From: Coccinella septempunctata
Lineage: Eukaryota; Arthropoda; Insecta; Coleoptera; Coccinellidae
Length of the DNA stretch: 64,000 nucleotides
Reading direction: 5' to 3'
NCBI RefSeq assembly: GCF_907165205.1
Contig: NC_058189.1
Span: forward strand, 31,274,270-31,338,269
Positions 10,301-21,769 of the stretch are shown one piece after another. Numbering within the stretch: the first letter of the stretch is position 1; each line of letters begins with the position of its first letter. The translations under genes were made by a program, and so were the position numbers. The notes under the pieces were generated by a model. The model saw nothing but the letters and a program-made list of their open reading frames with translations. It was not told where the DNA came from and ran no database searches.

Positions 10301-11560
10301 ACAGACGTTTTCCGATATATTCGGGAAATTTTAAGATTTTGTTGATATTTCGGATTCAGTTAATGAAAAATCCATTGTTTAAATATACAGTATTCTTTGA
10401 AATATCCAAATCCGAAATCTCTACAAATCAACGTCATAATCGCCTGGTCCGATTTGATTTAGAATTCACGGAGTACGGACGTTTTTCGATATATTCGGAA
10501 AATTGTAAGAATTTGTTGAAATTTCGGATCAAGTTCATGGTAAAATCTATTGTTTGAAAATATAGTCTTCTTAAAATAATCCAAATCCGAAATTTCTACA
10601 AATCAACCTTATAATCATCATCCGTTGATTCGTCATCGAATTACATAATGCATTATTCATTCGATCACGTTGTGTTAATCGCCTGGTCAGTTTTTATTTA
10701 GAATTCGCGGAGTACGGACGTTTTCCGATATATTCATGAAATTGTAGGATTTTGTTGAAATTTCGGATTTAGTCAATTGAGAAATGTAGTGTTCGAAAAA
10801 AAAAATCCAAATCCGAAATCACTCCAAATCAACGTTATTATTGTCATCCTTCGATTCGTCATCGAATTACATAATGCATTATTCATTCGATCGTGTTGTG
10901 TAAATCGCCCGGTCAGTTTTGATTCAGAATTCGCGGAGTACGGACGTTTTCCGATAAATTCGGGAAATTGTAAGATTTTGTTGAAATTTCGGATTTAGTT
11001 AATGAAAAAATCATTTGTTTGAAAATACAGTCTTCTTTAAAATATCCAAATCCGAAATCTCTACAAATCTTATAATCGTCGTCCGTTGATTCGTCATCGA
11101 ATTACATATTGCACTATTCATTCGATCACGTTGTGTTAATCGCCCGGTCAGTTTTGATTTAGAATTCGCGGAGTTCGAACGTTTTCCGATATATTCGGGA
11201 AATTGTAAAATTTTGTTGAAATTTCGGATTTAGTTAATGAAAAAATCTTTTGTTTGAAAATACAGTCTTTTTTGAAATATCCAAATCCGAAATCTCTACA
11301 AATCAGCGTTATAATCGTCATCCGTTGATTCGTCATCGAATTACATAATGCATTATTCATTCGATCACGTTGTGTTAATCGCCTGGTCAGTTTTGATTCT
11401 GAATTCGCGGAGTACAGACGTTTTCCGTTAAATTCGGAAAATTGTAAGATTTTGTTGAAATTTCGGATCAAGTTTATGGCAAAATCTATTGTTTGAAAAT
11501 ATAGTCTTCTTTGAAAAATCCAAATCCAAAATTTCTACAAATCAACCTTATAATCATCAT
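7351..11560. repeat. Satellite array, segment 2 (about 18 monomers)
   Basis: Same monomer as elsewhere, with a mix of variants. One class has TATATTCGGGAAATTGTAAG and another TATATTCATGAAATTGTAGG; a shorter class has GAAATCGTCATCCGTTGAATCG. From about 8760 to 11560 it matches 50216-52785 upstream of copia copy 3, apart from one extra monomer. The last five bases (11556-11560) are the ATCAT target duplication of copia copy 1. No gene is seen. Confidence 0.95.
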
Positions 11561-11861
11561 TGTTGAAGTAAGAACTGCTGGCCAAAGTTGATTTGGGACC
11601 AGTCCACTTCTATAAAGCAACCTGCTGACAACCAATATTATGTTCGGCCTAATGCGCAAGCGCAACTAAGTTAGGTTCACGTGCTATTAATGTAGCAGAA
11701 GCCAGTACTGTCGGGAATGCGAATAGATAAAGGCTACTCTCACTATTAATAGCTTCAAGCGACCATCGGCCATTTTGTGTAATTCACCAGTGTGTTAAAT
11801 ATATCTTTAAATAAACTTTGTTAAAACCGTTTCATCAGTTGTAAGAGTATCCACCCTCACA
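11561..11861 (+). repeat. Copia copy 1, 5' LTR
   Basis: Begins TGTTGAAGTA and ends CCTCACA. It contains a TATAAA at 11611-11616, a CACGTG E-box in TTCACGTGCTATT near 11678, and AATAAA at 11810-11815, an order compatible with U3-R-U5. Compared with its 3' partner it lacks four bases of a CATAAG stretch and differs by several substitutions. Confidence 0.93.
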
Positions 11862-11876
11862 TGGTAGCAGCGCTTG
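11862..11876 (+). other. Copia primer-binding site
   Basis: TGGTAGCAGCGCTTG directly follows the LTR. TGG pairs with a tRNA CCA end. The first nine bases fit the 3' end of initiator tRNA-Met, but the following bases diverge, so the tRNA is tentative. Confidence 0.65.
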
Positions 11877-11906
11877 TGCGTATCTGCGTGCGTATTAATT
11901 AACAAA

Positions 11907-11987
11907 CAGAAGACTTCAAGACCACGTGTTAAACAGAAGACTAGAAGACCACGTGTTAAACAGAAGACTACAAGACCACGTGTTCAA
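11907..11987 (+). repeat. Three 27-bp repeats in the copia leader
   Basis: Three tandem copies of a 27-bp unit (CAGAAGACT...CACGTGTTAAA) at 11907, 11934 and 11961. Each contains a perfect CACGTG E-box. The unit is a multiple of three and is open in the frame of MGEPEN gag, where it would read as a basic K/R-T-R-P-R-V repeat, but no ATG precedes it. The same three repeats are in copies 2 and 3. Confidence 0.85.
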
Positions 11988-12003
11988 CATCAAAAGAACA
12001 AGC

Positions 12004-13330
12004 ATGTTCAATCAAGAAGAGATGATCGAGATGGACCAATCCGATGCAAGCGAAAGTCAACGATGGGAGAACCAGAAAACATTTTTGCAATGCTCACGAA
12101 CACCAATTTCGTGAAGATGTTGACAGAGCAAATAAATAACTTGAATCCTCCGGCAACGTCAACAGGAAGCACAAAAACGGAACCATCTGTGGAGAAGATC
12201 AATATACCCACCTTCATAATACCTCAATTTGAGAACAGCGACAAGCTGAGGGGTCATTCCAATTCCCGTTCATGGAAACAAAGAGTCGAACGTGACATTA
12301 GGGCCCTAGGAAGATCCCAATTTTTACTGCACAACATGGGTGGACCAGAGTGTAGCATGAGCGTAGATGAGGAAAAACATGTACAACGCTCAAGTCCTAC
12401 AATACTTGGAAGCATCTTTGCAGCACGCTCCCAGAGCTGTAATAGAAAGCGAAAAATCGGCAGCTGAAGCCTTCAAAAAACTGATTCAAATGTTCGGCAA
12501 AAATGACGTTCAAAAAATGGTGGAAGTATTGGACAATTTTGGAAAAATCACATTTTATCCGATGATGAACCCGGTGAACTTCGTCTCACAATTTGAAAAG
12601 GGAGTTCAAGAATTCAAGGAACTTGGCCTTCCGTTGGACCCGAAGATCATCGTGGGATATTTTCTACACAAAATCAAGGATGCTAATGGTTTCTTGGCGT
12701 TTTTCACCACAATGGCTACACTACCAGAGGAAACGAGGACGTATGAATTCGTCAAGAATGCCTTTCTGGAGGTGTCGAATAGCCAATATTTCAGGGAAGC
12801 AGAAAACAGTATGTGAAAGAATGAATCAAATGATAGTTTGGATATTTGTTCCGAGTGTTTTGGTATTACGGGTGAGAATCTCAATACTGAGATCAATGAA
12901 GTGTATACTGTATGCTCTTTTTGTATTGACGATCCCATTGGAGAATGTACTTTTGCTAATCCTAATTCAGTTTCAGTGCTCTGCATCAAATGTGGTAAGG
13001 GAGATGATAATAATTGTTGTGATTTTTGTTTAGAGAATAGGTCTGATCGAACAAACAGGGATGGTTCAAAGAAAGAGAAATATCCAGCAAAGAGGTCTCC
13101 TTATTTTAAAGAGAAAAGGGCAGAAAAGAGTCCTTACACACTGGATCAGTTGGAGAAAATAAAGAAAATGACATCAGCTGAAAAGCGTGATGCAAGTTGC
13201 AGAAAATGTGGTTTGATGTTCCACAAGTCAAACACATGTGTGAACACAGAGAGATTCTGCTTTTATTGCCATAAGAAGTGACACGAAAAGAAGGACTGTA
13301 GGAAACTGAAAGATCAAAAATCTAGTAAGT
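12004..13330 (+). pseudogene. Copia copy 1 gag (frameshifted, two internal stops)
   Basis: An ATG at 12004 (MFNQEEMIEM) matches the gag start of copy 2, but a one-base loss near 12055 throws it out of frame. MGEPENIFAML restarts at 12063. A second frame change near 12365 moves to the frame of NAQVLQYLEASLQ, a copia-gag-like helical domain (to 12816). In-frame TGAs at 12814 and 13279 interrupt the rest. Zinc-binding motifs follow: CRKCGLMFHKSNTC and a CCHC knuckle CFYC...HEKKDC, whose middle codon is the TGA at 13279-13281. A cysteine-rich segment (CSECFG, CSFCID, CIKCGK, CDFCLE) at 12838-13035 is unusual for copia gag. Gag would form the RNA-packaging particle; this copy cannot. Confidence 0.82.
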
Positions 13331-13650
13331 CATTGTTCGATTTGAATAATTTCAGTATGTTTGCAACATTTCTAGTTGATTCTGGTGCATTTCACCATGT
13401 AGTGAATGTACAGAATATTTTGTTGAACTATCAGGCTTATAAAGAGCCGATATCTGTTGTTTTGGCATCGGAAACTGAAAGCACTATGTCAATGGGTCAG
13501 GGAACACTTACCATTACTAGTACATCAAAACTTCAAAGAATGTATTCAATGAAATGAACTCATAAATGGTTGCTTAAATGGTTGCTAATGTTCAGTATGT
13601 CCCCGAAGTAAGGGATACTATTCTCAGTGTCCGTGCATTTAATATTCAGT
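13331..13650 (+). pseudogene. Copia copy 1 aspartic protease
   Basis: The active-site motif FLVDSGAFHHVVN lies near 13372-13410, in the same frame as the zinc knuckle. That frame ends at the TGA at 13555-13557. The protease C-terminal motif NVQYVPEVRDTILSV is found in another frame from about 13587, so a frameshift splits the domain. Copia proteases usually show D-S/T-G followed by such a LxVPxLxxNLLSV-like end. Confidence 0.8.
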
Positions 13651-15343
13651 TTGGGACAAGTCTTGTGCTAAATGCTAATAATGGATTTATTTTATCTAGA
13701 AAATCAAGAAGAAAGATCTCCCTGCTCTTTGTATCGGATGGCGTTTATCGAATCTCAGCAAGATTTAATCCTGGTGATACAAGTAGTATCAACAAAATTA
13801 ATGTAAATAAAGATGAAAGTATAAATAAACAGTTAAGTTCGAAAGATAATTCTAGTTTTAAAATGAAACTCTCAGTTATCAAACCCAATAAGAAAGTCAA
13901 TAATAGTAGAAGAGAAACACGAAAATTACGTAAAAGATTTACTCGTAATCAGTTAAAAATGTTGGCTCAGGAAGGTAGTATGTGGCATCGTAGAATGGGT
14001 CATATATCATCTTCTTACTTAGGAAATCACCTTATGTTGTTCAAGGAGTTAAAGAACTCACGTATAATCTCAGTACTGGTAATTGTACAATTTGTTCTAA
14101 AGCAAAAATGACCAGAAAAACATGCGCAAAAGAAAGAGATCGAGCCACTAGAGCTTGTGAAATTCTTCATTCAGATCTATTAACTGTCAATCCGCCAACA
14201 CATTACACTAAGAAAAAGTATATTTTAATTGTTCTAGATGATTATTCAAGATATGCACAAATTTTCCAGATGAAACAAATGTCTGAAACTTTCAAGTTTT
14301 TGAAGTCTGCTTTGAACTATCTTCAGTCATTATTTCCTAGTCCTGGTCAATTCAGAAAATTACGTTGTGATAATGGAACAGAGTTCATCAGCGAATCTTG
14401 TCAACAAGTTCTCGATCAGTTTGGTATTCAAATTCAGTTAGCAGAACCTTGTCAACATGAGCATAATGGAACTGCTGAAAGGTTCAATAGAACACTCCAA
14501 GAAAGGGGTAGAGCCTTGTTATTTGAATCAGGCTTTCCAAATACTTTCTGGGGTTTTGCATTTTCGACTGCTTGCTATCTATACAATCGTACGCCTCATT
14601 CATCATTAGACTTTTTGACTCCATATGAAAAACTCTATGGAAAACAAGCCGATCTGCAAAATATAAGAATTTTCGGTTCACAGGCAGAAGTTAAAAATGA
14701 AAATGTTCCAAAAGGTAAAAAGTTGAATGCAAGATCTAGCACAATGTATTTAATAGGATATACCGATACTGGCTATTTGTTGTATGATCCTAAAACCTGT
14801 AAAACTATTACATCTTGTAATGTTCTAATAAATGAAGAGTTGACCTACAAGTCGTATGAATCAAAGTTATCAGTCCCAAGTGATGAATTAACAGTTTCGT
14901 CTGAATCTGTTGAGTCCAGTGAGAACGTTTGTGTTACGCCCTCTGTAGGCAATTCTGTTGCGTCCATTACGGACATATCTGTTGTGCCACCTACTGGCAA
15001 TTCTGTTGCATCAGTTGCAAACAATCCTGTTGAAATGAAATCAGTTGAACAAAACTCTGATTCTGTAAGAACTACAAGTCCAGTACAGAGTAGCTCCAAC
15101 AATTCTGTTGATAAAACAAGTGCTACAAATATGTTAGAAAATGTTTCAGTTAGCTCTCAGATAAATAATGAGATAGAATATGAAGAAATATCCCAGCTAG
15201 ATGATTTTGATGGCAATGAAACCAGTGGACTTGATATCCCGCAAATTTCAGTTAATGCCACAATTTTGAATCCATTTGGTTTTGTATATGATACAAAATC
15301 TATCAGACAAGTAAAACACCTCAAACATATCTGGAAGCAATGA
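13651..15343 (+). pseudogene. Copia copy 1 integrase region
   Basis: The GAG-pre-integrase zinc domain starts with MWHRRMGH near 13980. Its CTIC half is in a different frame (about 14083-14094), so it is frameshifted. The catalytic core is intact within the 14108-15343 frame: HSDLL (first Asp), CDNGTEF (second Asp) and HNGTAERFNRT (Glu), with 35 residues between the second Asp and the Glu. NRTPHSSLDFLTPYEKLYG follows and is typical of copia integrase. A long Ser/Val-rich tail with a repeated GNSVAS motif leads toward RT. The frame stops at 15341-15343. Confidence 0.88.
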
Positions 15344-16299
15344 CATGTTCAGAAAGTAGTAAATGGATTACTGCCATTCAGTCCGAACTTGAAGCTATAA
15401 ACCAACATGAAGTTTGGGAAATTGTGGAAAGAAAACAAGGTATGAAAAGTATTCCGTTGAAACAGTTGGATGTCAAAACAGCATTTCTTCATGGTGAAAT
15501 TGATCGACCAAAATATGTAAGTGTTCCTGAAGGAATCAATCTTGATGAATCAAAGGTAATATTGAAGTTACGAAAAGCTCTTTATGGATTATCTATAGCA
15601 CCGAAATGTTGGTTTATGACACTTGATAATTTTCTGCAGGATTCTGGTTTCGAATCAAATTTACGAGAACCATGTTTATAAAAGAAAAAGGAAGATAGTA
15701 ATATCATTTTGATTTTAGTATATGTTGATGATCTATTAATTACAGGTAGTTGTAGAAATCTTATTCAGGAAAATGTGAATATGTTGAAGTCACGTTTTAA
15801 GGTAAAACAATTTGGCTTTCCTTCAAAATTTCTTGGTTTGGAAACCACTAGATCAGAAAATCAGTTGTTTCTTCATCAAACACAGTTTGTTAATGAAATG
15901 TTGAAGGAATTTCGAATGGAAAACTCAAATTCAGTTGACACTCCTTTAGTTCCTCAAGGAAATCATAAAGTTCCGGAAGTAACGAATGAAGCAGATTTTC
16001 CGTATAAGAAAGCTATAGGTTCCCTGCTGTATTTAAGTATGTTCACAAGACCTGATATATCCTTTGCCGTAGGTTATTTGGCTAGATTCCAAGCTAATCC
16101 ACAGCAGTATCATTGGACATTAGTTAAAAGAGTTTTCAGATATTTGAAAGGTACAAGTCAGTTAGGTCTAAAATTCACAGTAGGATCTCCAATTTTGTCA
16201 TGTTATTGTGATGCAGATTTTTCAGGTGATAAGTGTGGTCAAAAGTCGACCACAGGCTTTGTGATTTTTGCATTTGGTAATCCTGTTGTATGGTGCTAA
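15340..16299 (+). pseudogene. Copia copy 1 reverse transcriptase (N-terminal block missing, internal TAA)
   Basis: It starts with WITAIQSELEAINQHEVWEIV, the usual beginning of copia RT. After MKSIPL it jumps straight to QLDVKTAFLHGEI, so the stretch with the KARLVAKGF-type motif and neighbouring residues (about 60-70 residues) is absent. The catalytic YVDDLLITG is present near 15720-15745, and TRPDISFAVGYLARF near 16047-16090. In-frame TAA codons lie at 15679 and 16297. All three copies share the missing block, so it predates their duplication. Confidence 0.88.
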
Positions 16300-16662
16300 A
16301 AACTTCAATCAACAAAAGCGCAAAGTTCAGCAAAAGCGGAATTTATTGCACTTACTCATGCTACTAATGAAATTCTATTTTTAGCACAATTATTAGAAGA
16401 GACTGTGGGTCTCAGAGCATTTCCAGTTAATATATATGAAGACAATGAAGCAGCAAGACGTAACTGTCTGGCTAGTACAAGTAAAAGCCGCTTGAAGTAT
16501 GTGGAACGTAAATATTTATTGATTCGTCAACACGTAAGAGATAAGAAAATTAATATTGTGAAGATCAATACCAATGATCAGATTGCTGACATTCTAACAA
16601 AACCATTGAATGCAGCAAAGCTCACTAAGTTTCGTGATCACCTTGCATTCTATGAGGTTTGA
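16300..16662 (+). pseudogene. Copia copy 1 RNase H
   Basis: Same frame as RT after the TAA at 16297. SSAKAEFIAL corresponds to the SSTEAEY motif of copia RNase H, followed by YEDNEAARR and a C-terminal HVRDKKINIVKI...DILTKPL. The frame ends at a TGA at 16660. RNase H would remove the RNA template during reverse transcription. Confidence 0.85.
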
Positions 16663-17676
16663 TTTGCATGAAAATATCCAATCCAAGCATAAGATGATAA
16701 CCAAGTAATAAGTCATAATGATTCAATATTATAGGAAGAAAATGAGAAAAGTCAACGACAAACTCAAAACATGCTCTGTTTGATCAAACATTTCATAAGT
16801 AATATTAATTCTTTTTTTTCAGTCATTATGTATACCTTATCTGAGTAGTGTTATAAATGATCTTCGATCTCAAACATACTCTGATGATGAATTCTGTTGT
16901 TTATCTTAGTATCTTGAAGGCTCTTCGATCCCTTAGATACTTTGGTAATATGTCTGTTGAGTGTTTTATCTGTATATTGTGGACAGGTTCTTCGTTCCTG
17001 GAAACATAATCTGATAATACTCAAAATTTGTTGTATATTTGTTCGAGTTATATTGGAAGGGTCTTCGGTCCCTGGAGATATACTTTGATGAATATACATG
17101 TTGGAGTGTTCATTTGAGACATGTAGGAAGGGTCTCCGGTCCCTGGATACATACTCTTACGAATACTAGTGTCTTGATTTGGAAGGGACTCCGGTCCCTG
17201 GAAATGATAGATGCGAAATCCAAAATTCTGACCACATATGTGTGTAATGAATTAATCATGTTAGTCCGATATGATGAAACATACTAAGTATGTGATCAGT
17301 CATGTCATTTATATGTTGATCTACTATTTGATATGTATGCATTATGGCATATGTATCTGTTGATCAGTTTCAGTTGATATGATGGTATAATAACACTTGT
17401 GGGAAGGGTCTCCGGTCCCTGGACACAATGTATTGATACCATACCAAATATTAAGGACAGTTGGTTCGCTGTAAGGAACCCTATTCCATTGCCTCACAGC
17501 AACAGCTCTGTATGGTTCCACTGACAATCCTGTTGTAGATTTAAGGCTTGATTTATATAAATTCTAATAAAATACTATCTACTATTGTACACTTGACATA
17601 TATTCTATATTTCTCAGTTTATCGAAGTCAGTTAAATGGAACTTTCACTTTTCTGTTGATAAGTTGTCAGGTCCTC
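16663..17676 (+). other. Copia copy 1 3' untranslated region with hairpin repeats
   Basis: About 1 kb without a coding frame that I trust. It carries a dispersed motif close to GGAAGGGTCTCCGGTCCCTGG. Short inverted repeats can be seen at about 16859-16869, 16919-16932, 16984-17000, 17059-17072, 17130-17143, 17185-17198 and 17406-17419. The last four have the form GGG-N-C-UNCG-G-U-CCC. A 7+1+7 palindrome, ACATACT-A-AGTATGT, lies near 17279-17293. A minus-strand frame that crosses the motif has no domain. Confidence 0.75.
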
Positions 17677-17690
17677 AGTTTGGGAGGGGG
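17677..17690 (+). other. Copia copy 1 polypurine tract
   Basis: GTTTGGGAGGGGG directly before the TGTTGAAGTA start of the 3' LTR, and identical in the three copies. Confidence 0.8.
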
Positions 17691-17995
17691 TGTTGAAGTA
17701 AGAACTGCTGGCCAAAGTTGATTTGGGACCAGTCCACTTCTATAAAGCAACCTGCTGACAACTAATATTATGTTCGGCCTAATGCGCAAGCGCAACTACA
17801 TAAGTTAGGTACACGTGCTATTAATGGAGCAGAAGCCAGTTCTGTCGGGAATGCGAATAGATAAAGGCTACTCTCACTATTAATAGCTTCAAGCGACCAT
17901 CGGCCATTTTGTGTAATTCACCAGTGTGTTAAATATTTCTTTAAATAAACTTTGTTAAAACCGTTTCATCAGTTGTAAGAGTATTCACCCTCACA
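17691..17995 (+). repeat. Copia copy 1, 3' LTR
   Basis: 305 bp, TGTTGAAGTA to CCTCACA, followed by the ATCAT target duplication. It differs from the 5' LTR by CAACTAAT versus CAACCAAT, an extra four bases before AAGTTAGG, TGGAGCAG versus TGTAGCAG, CAGTTCTG versus CAGTACTG, ATATTTCT versus ATATATCT and GTATTCAC versus GTATCCAC. The same 3'-type differences recur in copies 2 and 3. Confidence 0.93.
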
Positions 17996-20900
17996 ATCAT
18001 CCGTTGATTCGTCATCGAATTGCATAATGCATTATTCATTTGATTACGATGTGTTAATCGCCTGGTCAGTTTTCATTTAGAATTCGCGGAGTACGGACGT
18101 TTTCCGATATATTCGGGAAATTGTAAGATTCTGTTGAAATTTCGGATTTAGTTAATGAAAAAATCTATTGTTTGAATATACAGCATTCTTTGAAATATCC
18201 AAATCCGAAATCTCTACAAATCAACGTTTTAATCGTCATCCGTTGATTCGTCATCGAATTACATAATGCATTATTGATTCGATCGCGTTGTGTTAATCGC
18301 CTGGTCAGTTTTGATATGGAATTCGCGGGGTACGAACGTTTTCCGATATATTCGGGAAATTGTAAGATTTTGTTGAAATTTCGGATTTAGTTAATGAAAA
18401 AATCTTTTGTTTGAAAATACAGTCTTTTTTAAAATATCCAAATCCGAAATCTCTACACATCGAAATCGTCATCCGTTGAATCGTCATCGAATTACATAAT
18501 GCATTATTCATTTGATTACGATGTGTTAATCGCCTGGTCAGTTTTTACTTAGAATTCGCGAAGTACAGACGTTTTCCGATATATTCGGGAAATTGTAAGA
18601 TTTTGTTGAAATTTCGGATTCAGTTAATGAAAAAATCTATTGTTTGAATATACAGTATTCTTTGAAATATCCAAATCCGAAATCTCTACAAATCAACGTT
18701 ATATTCGTCATCCGTTGATTCGTCATCGAATTACATAATGCATTATTGATTCGATCGCGTTGTGTTAATCGCCTGGTCAGTTTTTACTTAGAATTCGCGA
18801 AGTACAGACGTTTTCCGATATATTCGGGAAATTGTAAGATTTTGTTGAAATTTCGGATTTAGTTAATGAAAAAATCTTTTGTTTGAGAATACAGTCTTTT
18901 GTGAAATATCCAAATCCGAAATTTCTACAAATCAAAGTTATAATCGGCATCCGTTGATTCGTCATCGAATTACATAATGCATTATTCATTTGATTACGAT
19001 GTATTAATCACCCGGTCAGTTTTGATTCAGAATTCGCGGAGAACGGACGTTTTTCGATATATTCGGGAAATTGTAGGATTTTTTTGAAATTTCGGATTTA
19101 GTCAATGAAAAAATGTATTGTTTGAAAAAACAGTCTCTTTAGAAAAATCCAAATCCGAAATCTCTACAAATCAACATTATTATTGTCATCCGTTGATTCG
19201 TCATCGAATTACATAATGCATTATTTATTCGATCGTGTTGTGTAAATCGCCCGGTCAGTTTTGATTCAGAATTCGCGGAGTACGGACGTTTTCCGTTATA
19301 TTCAGGAAATAGTAAGATATTGTAGAAATTTCGGATCAAGTTTATGGCATAATATATTGTTTGAAAATACAGTCTTTTTTCAAATATCCAATTCCGAAAT
19401 CTCTACAAATCAACGTTATAATCGTCATCCGTTGATTCGTAACCGAATTACATAATGCATTATTCATTCGATCGCGTTGTGTTAATCGCCTGTTCAGTTT
19501 TTACCTAGAATTTGCGAAGTACAGACTTTTTCCGATATATTCGGGAAATTGTAAGATTTTGTTGAAATTTCGGATTCAGTTAATGAAAAAATTTATTGTT
19601 TGAATATACAGTATTCTTCGAAATATCCAAATCCGAAATCTCTACAAATCAACGTTATAATCGTCATCCGTTGATTCGTAACCGAATTACATAATGCATT
19701 ATTCATTCGATCGCGTTGTGTTAATCGCCTGTTCAGTTTTCACCTAGAATTTGCGAAGTACAGACTTTTTCCGATATACTCGGAAAATTGTAAGAATTTG
19801 TTGAAATTTCGGATCAAGTTCATGGTAAAATCTATTGTTTGAAAATATAGTCTTCTTTAAAAAATCCAAATCTGAAATCTCTACAAATCAACCTTATTAT
19901 CATCATCCGTTGATTCGTCATCGAATTACATAATGCATAATTCATTCGATCACGTTGTGTTAATCGCCTGGTCAGTTTTTATTTAGAATTCGCAGAGTAC
20001 GGACGTTTTCCGATATATTCATGAAATTGTAGGATTTTGTTGAAATTTCGGATTTAGTCAATTGAGAAATGTAGTGTTCGAAAAAAGAGTCTCTTTAAAA
20101 AAATCCAAATCCGAAATCACTCCAAATCAACGTTATTATTGTCATCTTTTGATTCGTCATCGAATTACATAATGCATTATTCATTCGATCGTGTTGTGTA
20201 AATCGCCCGGTCAGTTTTGATTCAGAATTCGCGGAGTACGGACGTTTTCCGTTATATTCAGGAAATAGTAAGATATTGTAGAAATTTCGGATCAAGTTTA
20301 TGGCATAATATATTGTTTGAAAATACAGTCTTTTTTCAAATATCCAATTCCGAAATCTCTACAAATCAACGTTATAATCGTCATCCGTTGATTCGTAACC
20401 GAATTACATAATGCATTATTCATTCGATCGCGTTGTGTTAATCGCCTGTTCAGTTTTTACCTAGAATTCGCGAAGTACAGACTTTTTCCGATATATTCGG
20501 GAAATTGTAAGATTTTGTTGAAATTTCAGATTCAGTTAATGAAAAAATCTATTGTTTGAATATACAGTATTCTTTGAAATATCCAAATCCGAAATCTCTA
20601 CAAATCAACCTTATTATCATCATCCGTTGATTCGTCATCGAATTACATAATGCATTATTCTTTCGATCACGTTGTGTTAATCGCCTGGTCAGTTTTTATT
20701 TAGAATTCGCGGAGTACGGACGTTTTCCGATATATTCATGAAATTGTAGGATTTTGTTGAAATTTCGGATTCAGTCAATTGAGAAATGTAGTGTTCGAAA
20801 AAAGAATCTCTTTAAAAAAATCCAAATCCGAAATCACTCCAAATCAACGTTATTATTGTCATCCTTTGATTCGTCATCGAATTACATAATGCATTATTCA

Positions 20901-21769
20901 TTCGATCGTGTTGTGTAAATCGCCTGGTCAGATTTGATTTAGAATTCGCGGAGTAGCGGACGTTTTCCGATATATTCGGAAAATTGTGAGAATTTGTTGA
21001 AATTTCGGATCAAGTTCATGGTAAAATCAATTGTTTGAAAATATAGTCTTCTTTGAAAAATGCAAATCCAAAATTTCTACAAATCAACCTTATAATCATC
21101 ATCCGTTGATTCGTCATCGAATTGCATAATGCATTATTCATTCGATCACGTTGTGTTAATCGCCTGGTCAGTTTTTATTTAGAATTCGCGGGGTACGGAC
21201 GTTTTCCGATATTTTCGGGAAATTGTAAGATTTTGTTGAAATTTCGGATTTATTTAATGAAAAAATCTATTGTTTGAATATACAGCATTCTTTGAAATAT
21301 CTAAATCCGAAATCTCTACAAATCAACCTTATAATCGTCATCTGTTGATTCGTCATCGAATTACATGATGCATTATTCATTCGATCACGTTGTGTTAATC
21401 GCCTGGTCAGTTTTGATTCAGAATTCGCGAAGTACGGACGTTTTTCGATATTTTCGGAAAATTTTAAGATTTTGTCGAAATTTCGGATTTAGTTATTGAA
21501 AAAATCTTTTGTTTGAAAATACAGTCTTTTTTGAAATATCCAAATCCGAAATTTCTACAAATCAAAGTTATAATCGGCATCTGTTGATTCGTCATCGAAT
21601 TACATAATGCATTATTCATTTGATTACGATGTATTAATCGCCCGGCCAGTTTTGATTTAGAATTCGCGGGGTAGGGACGTTTTCCGATATATTCATGAAA
21701 TTGTAGGATTTTGTTGAAATTTCGGATTTAGTCAATTGAGAAATGTAGTGTTCGAAAAAAAAATCCAAA
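17996..21769. repeat. Satellite array, segment 3 (about 16 monomers)
   Basis: Same satellite. At least the first 1.3 kb matches the starts of the segments after copia copies 2 and 3 with landmarks at identical offsets. A 956-bp (4-monomer) duplication is visible: the stretch at about 19139-19455 recurs at about 20095-20411. It ends at the LINE insertion. Confidence 0.95.

Larger units (their letters stand above)
11561..17995 (+). mobile_element. Ty1/copia retrotransposon, copy 1 (6435 bp, inactive)
   Basis: A full-length element with a 301-bp 5' LTR, a tRNA primer site, broken gag, DSG protease, HHCC/DDE integrase, YVDD reverse transcriptase and RNase H, a long 3' untranslated region with hairpin repeats, a polypurine tract and a 305-bp 3' LTR. 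It is flanked by ATCAT (11556-11560, 17996-18000). Domain order protease-integrase-RT-RNase H is the copia order. Coding capacity is lost through at least three frame changes, four in-frame stops and a missing block at the N-terminus of RT. The two LTRs differ at about seven positions plus a 4-bp indel, so the insertion is not recent. Confidence 0.95.

Noticed and set aside
16851..17099. Minus-strand frame in the copia 3' untranslated region
   Set aside because: It is produced by the repeated hairpin motif; not a gene.
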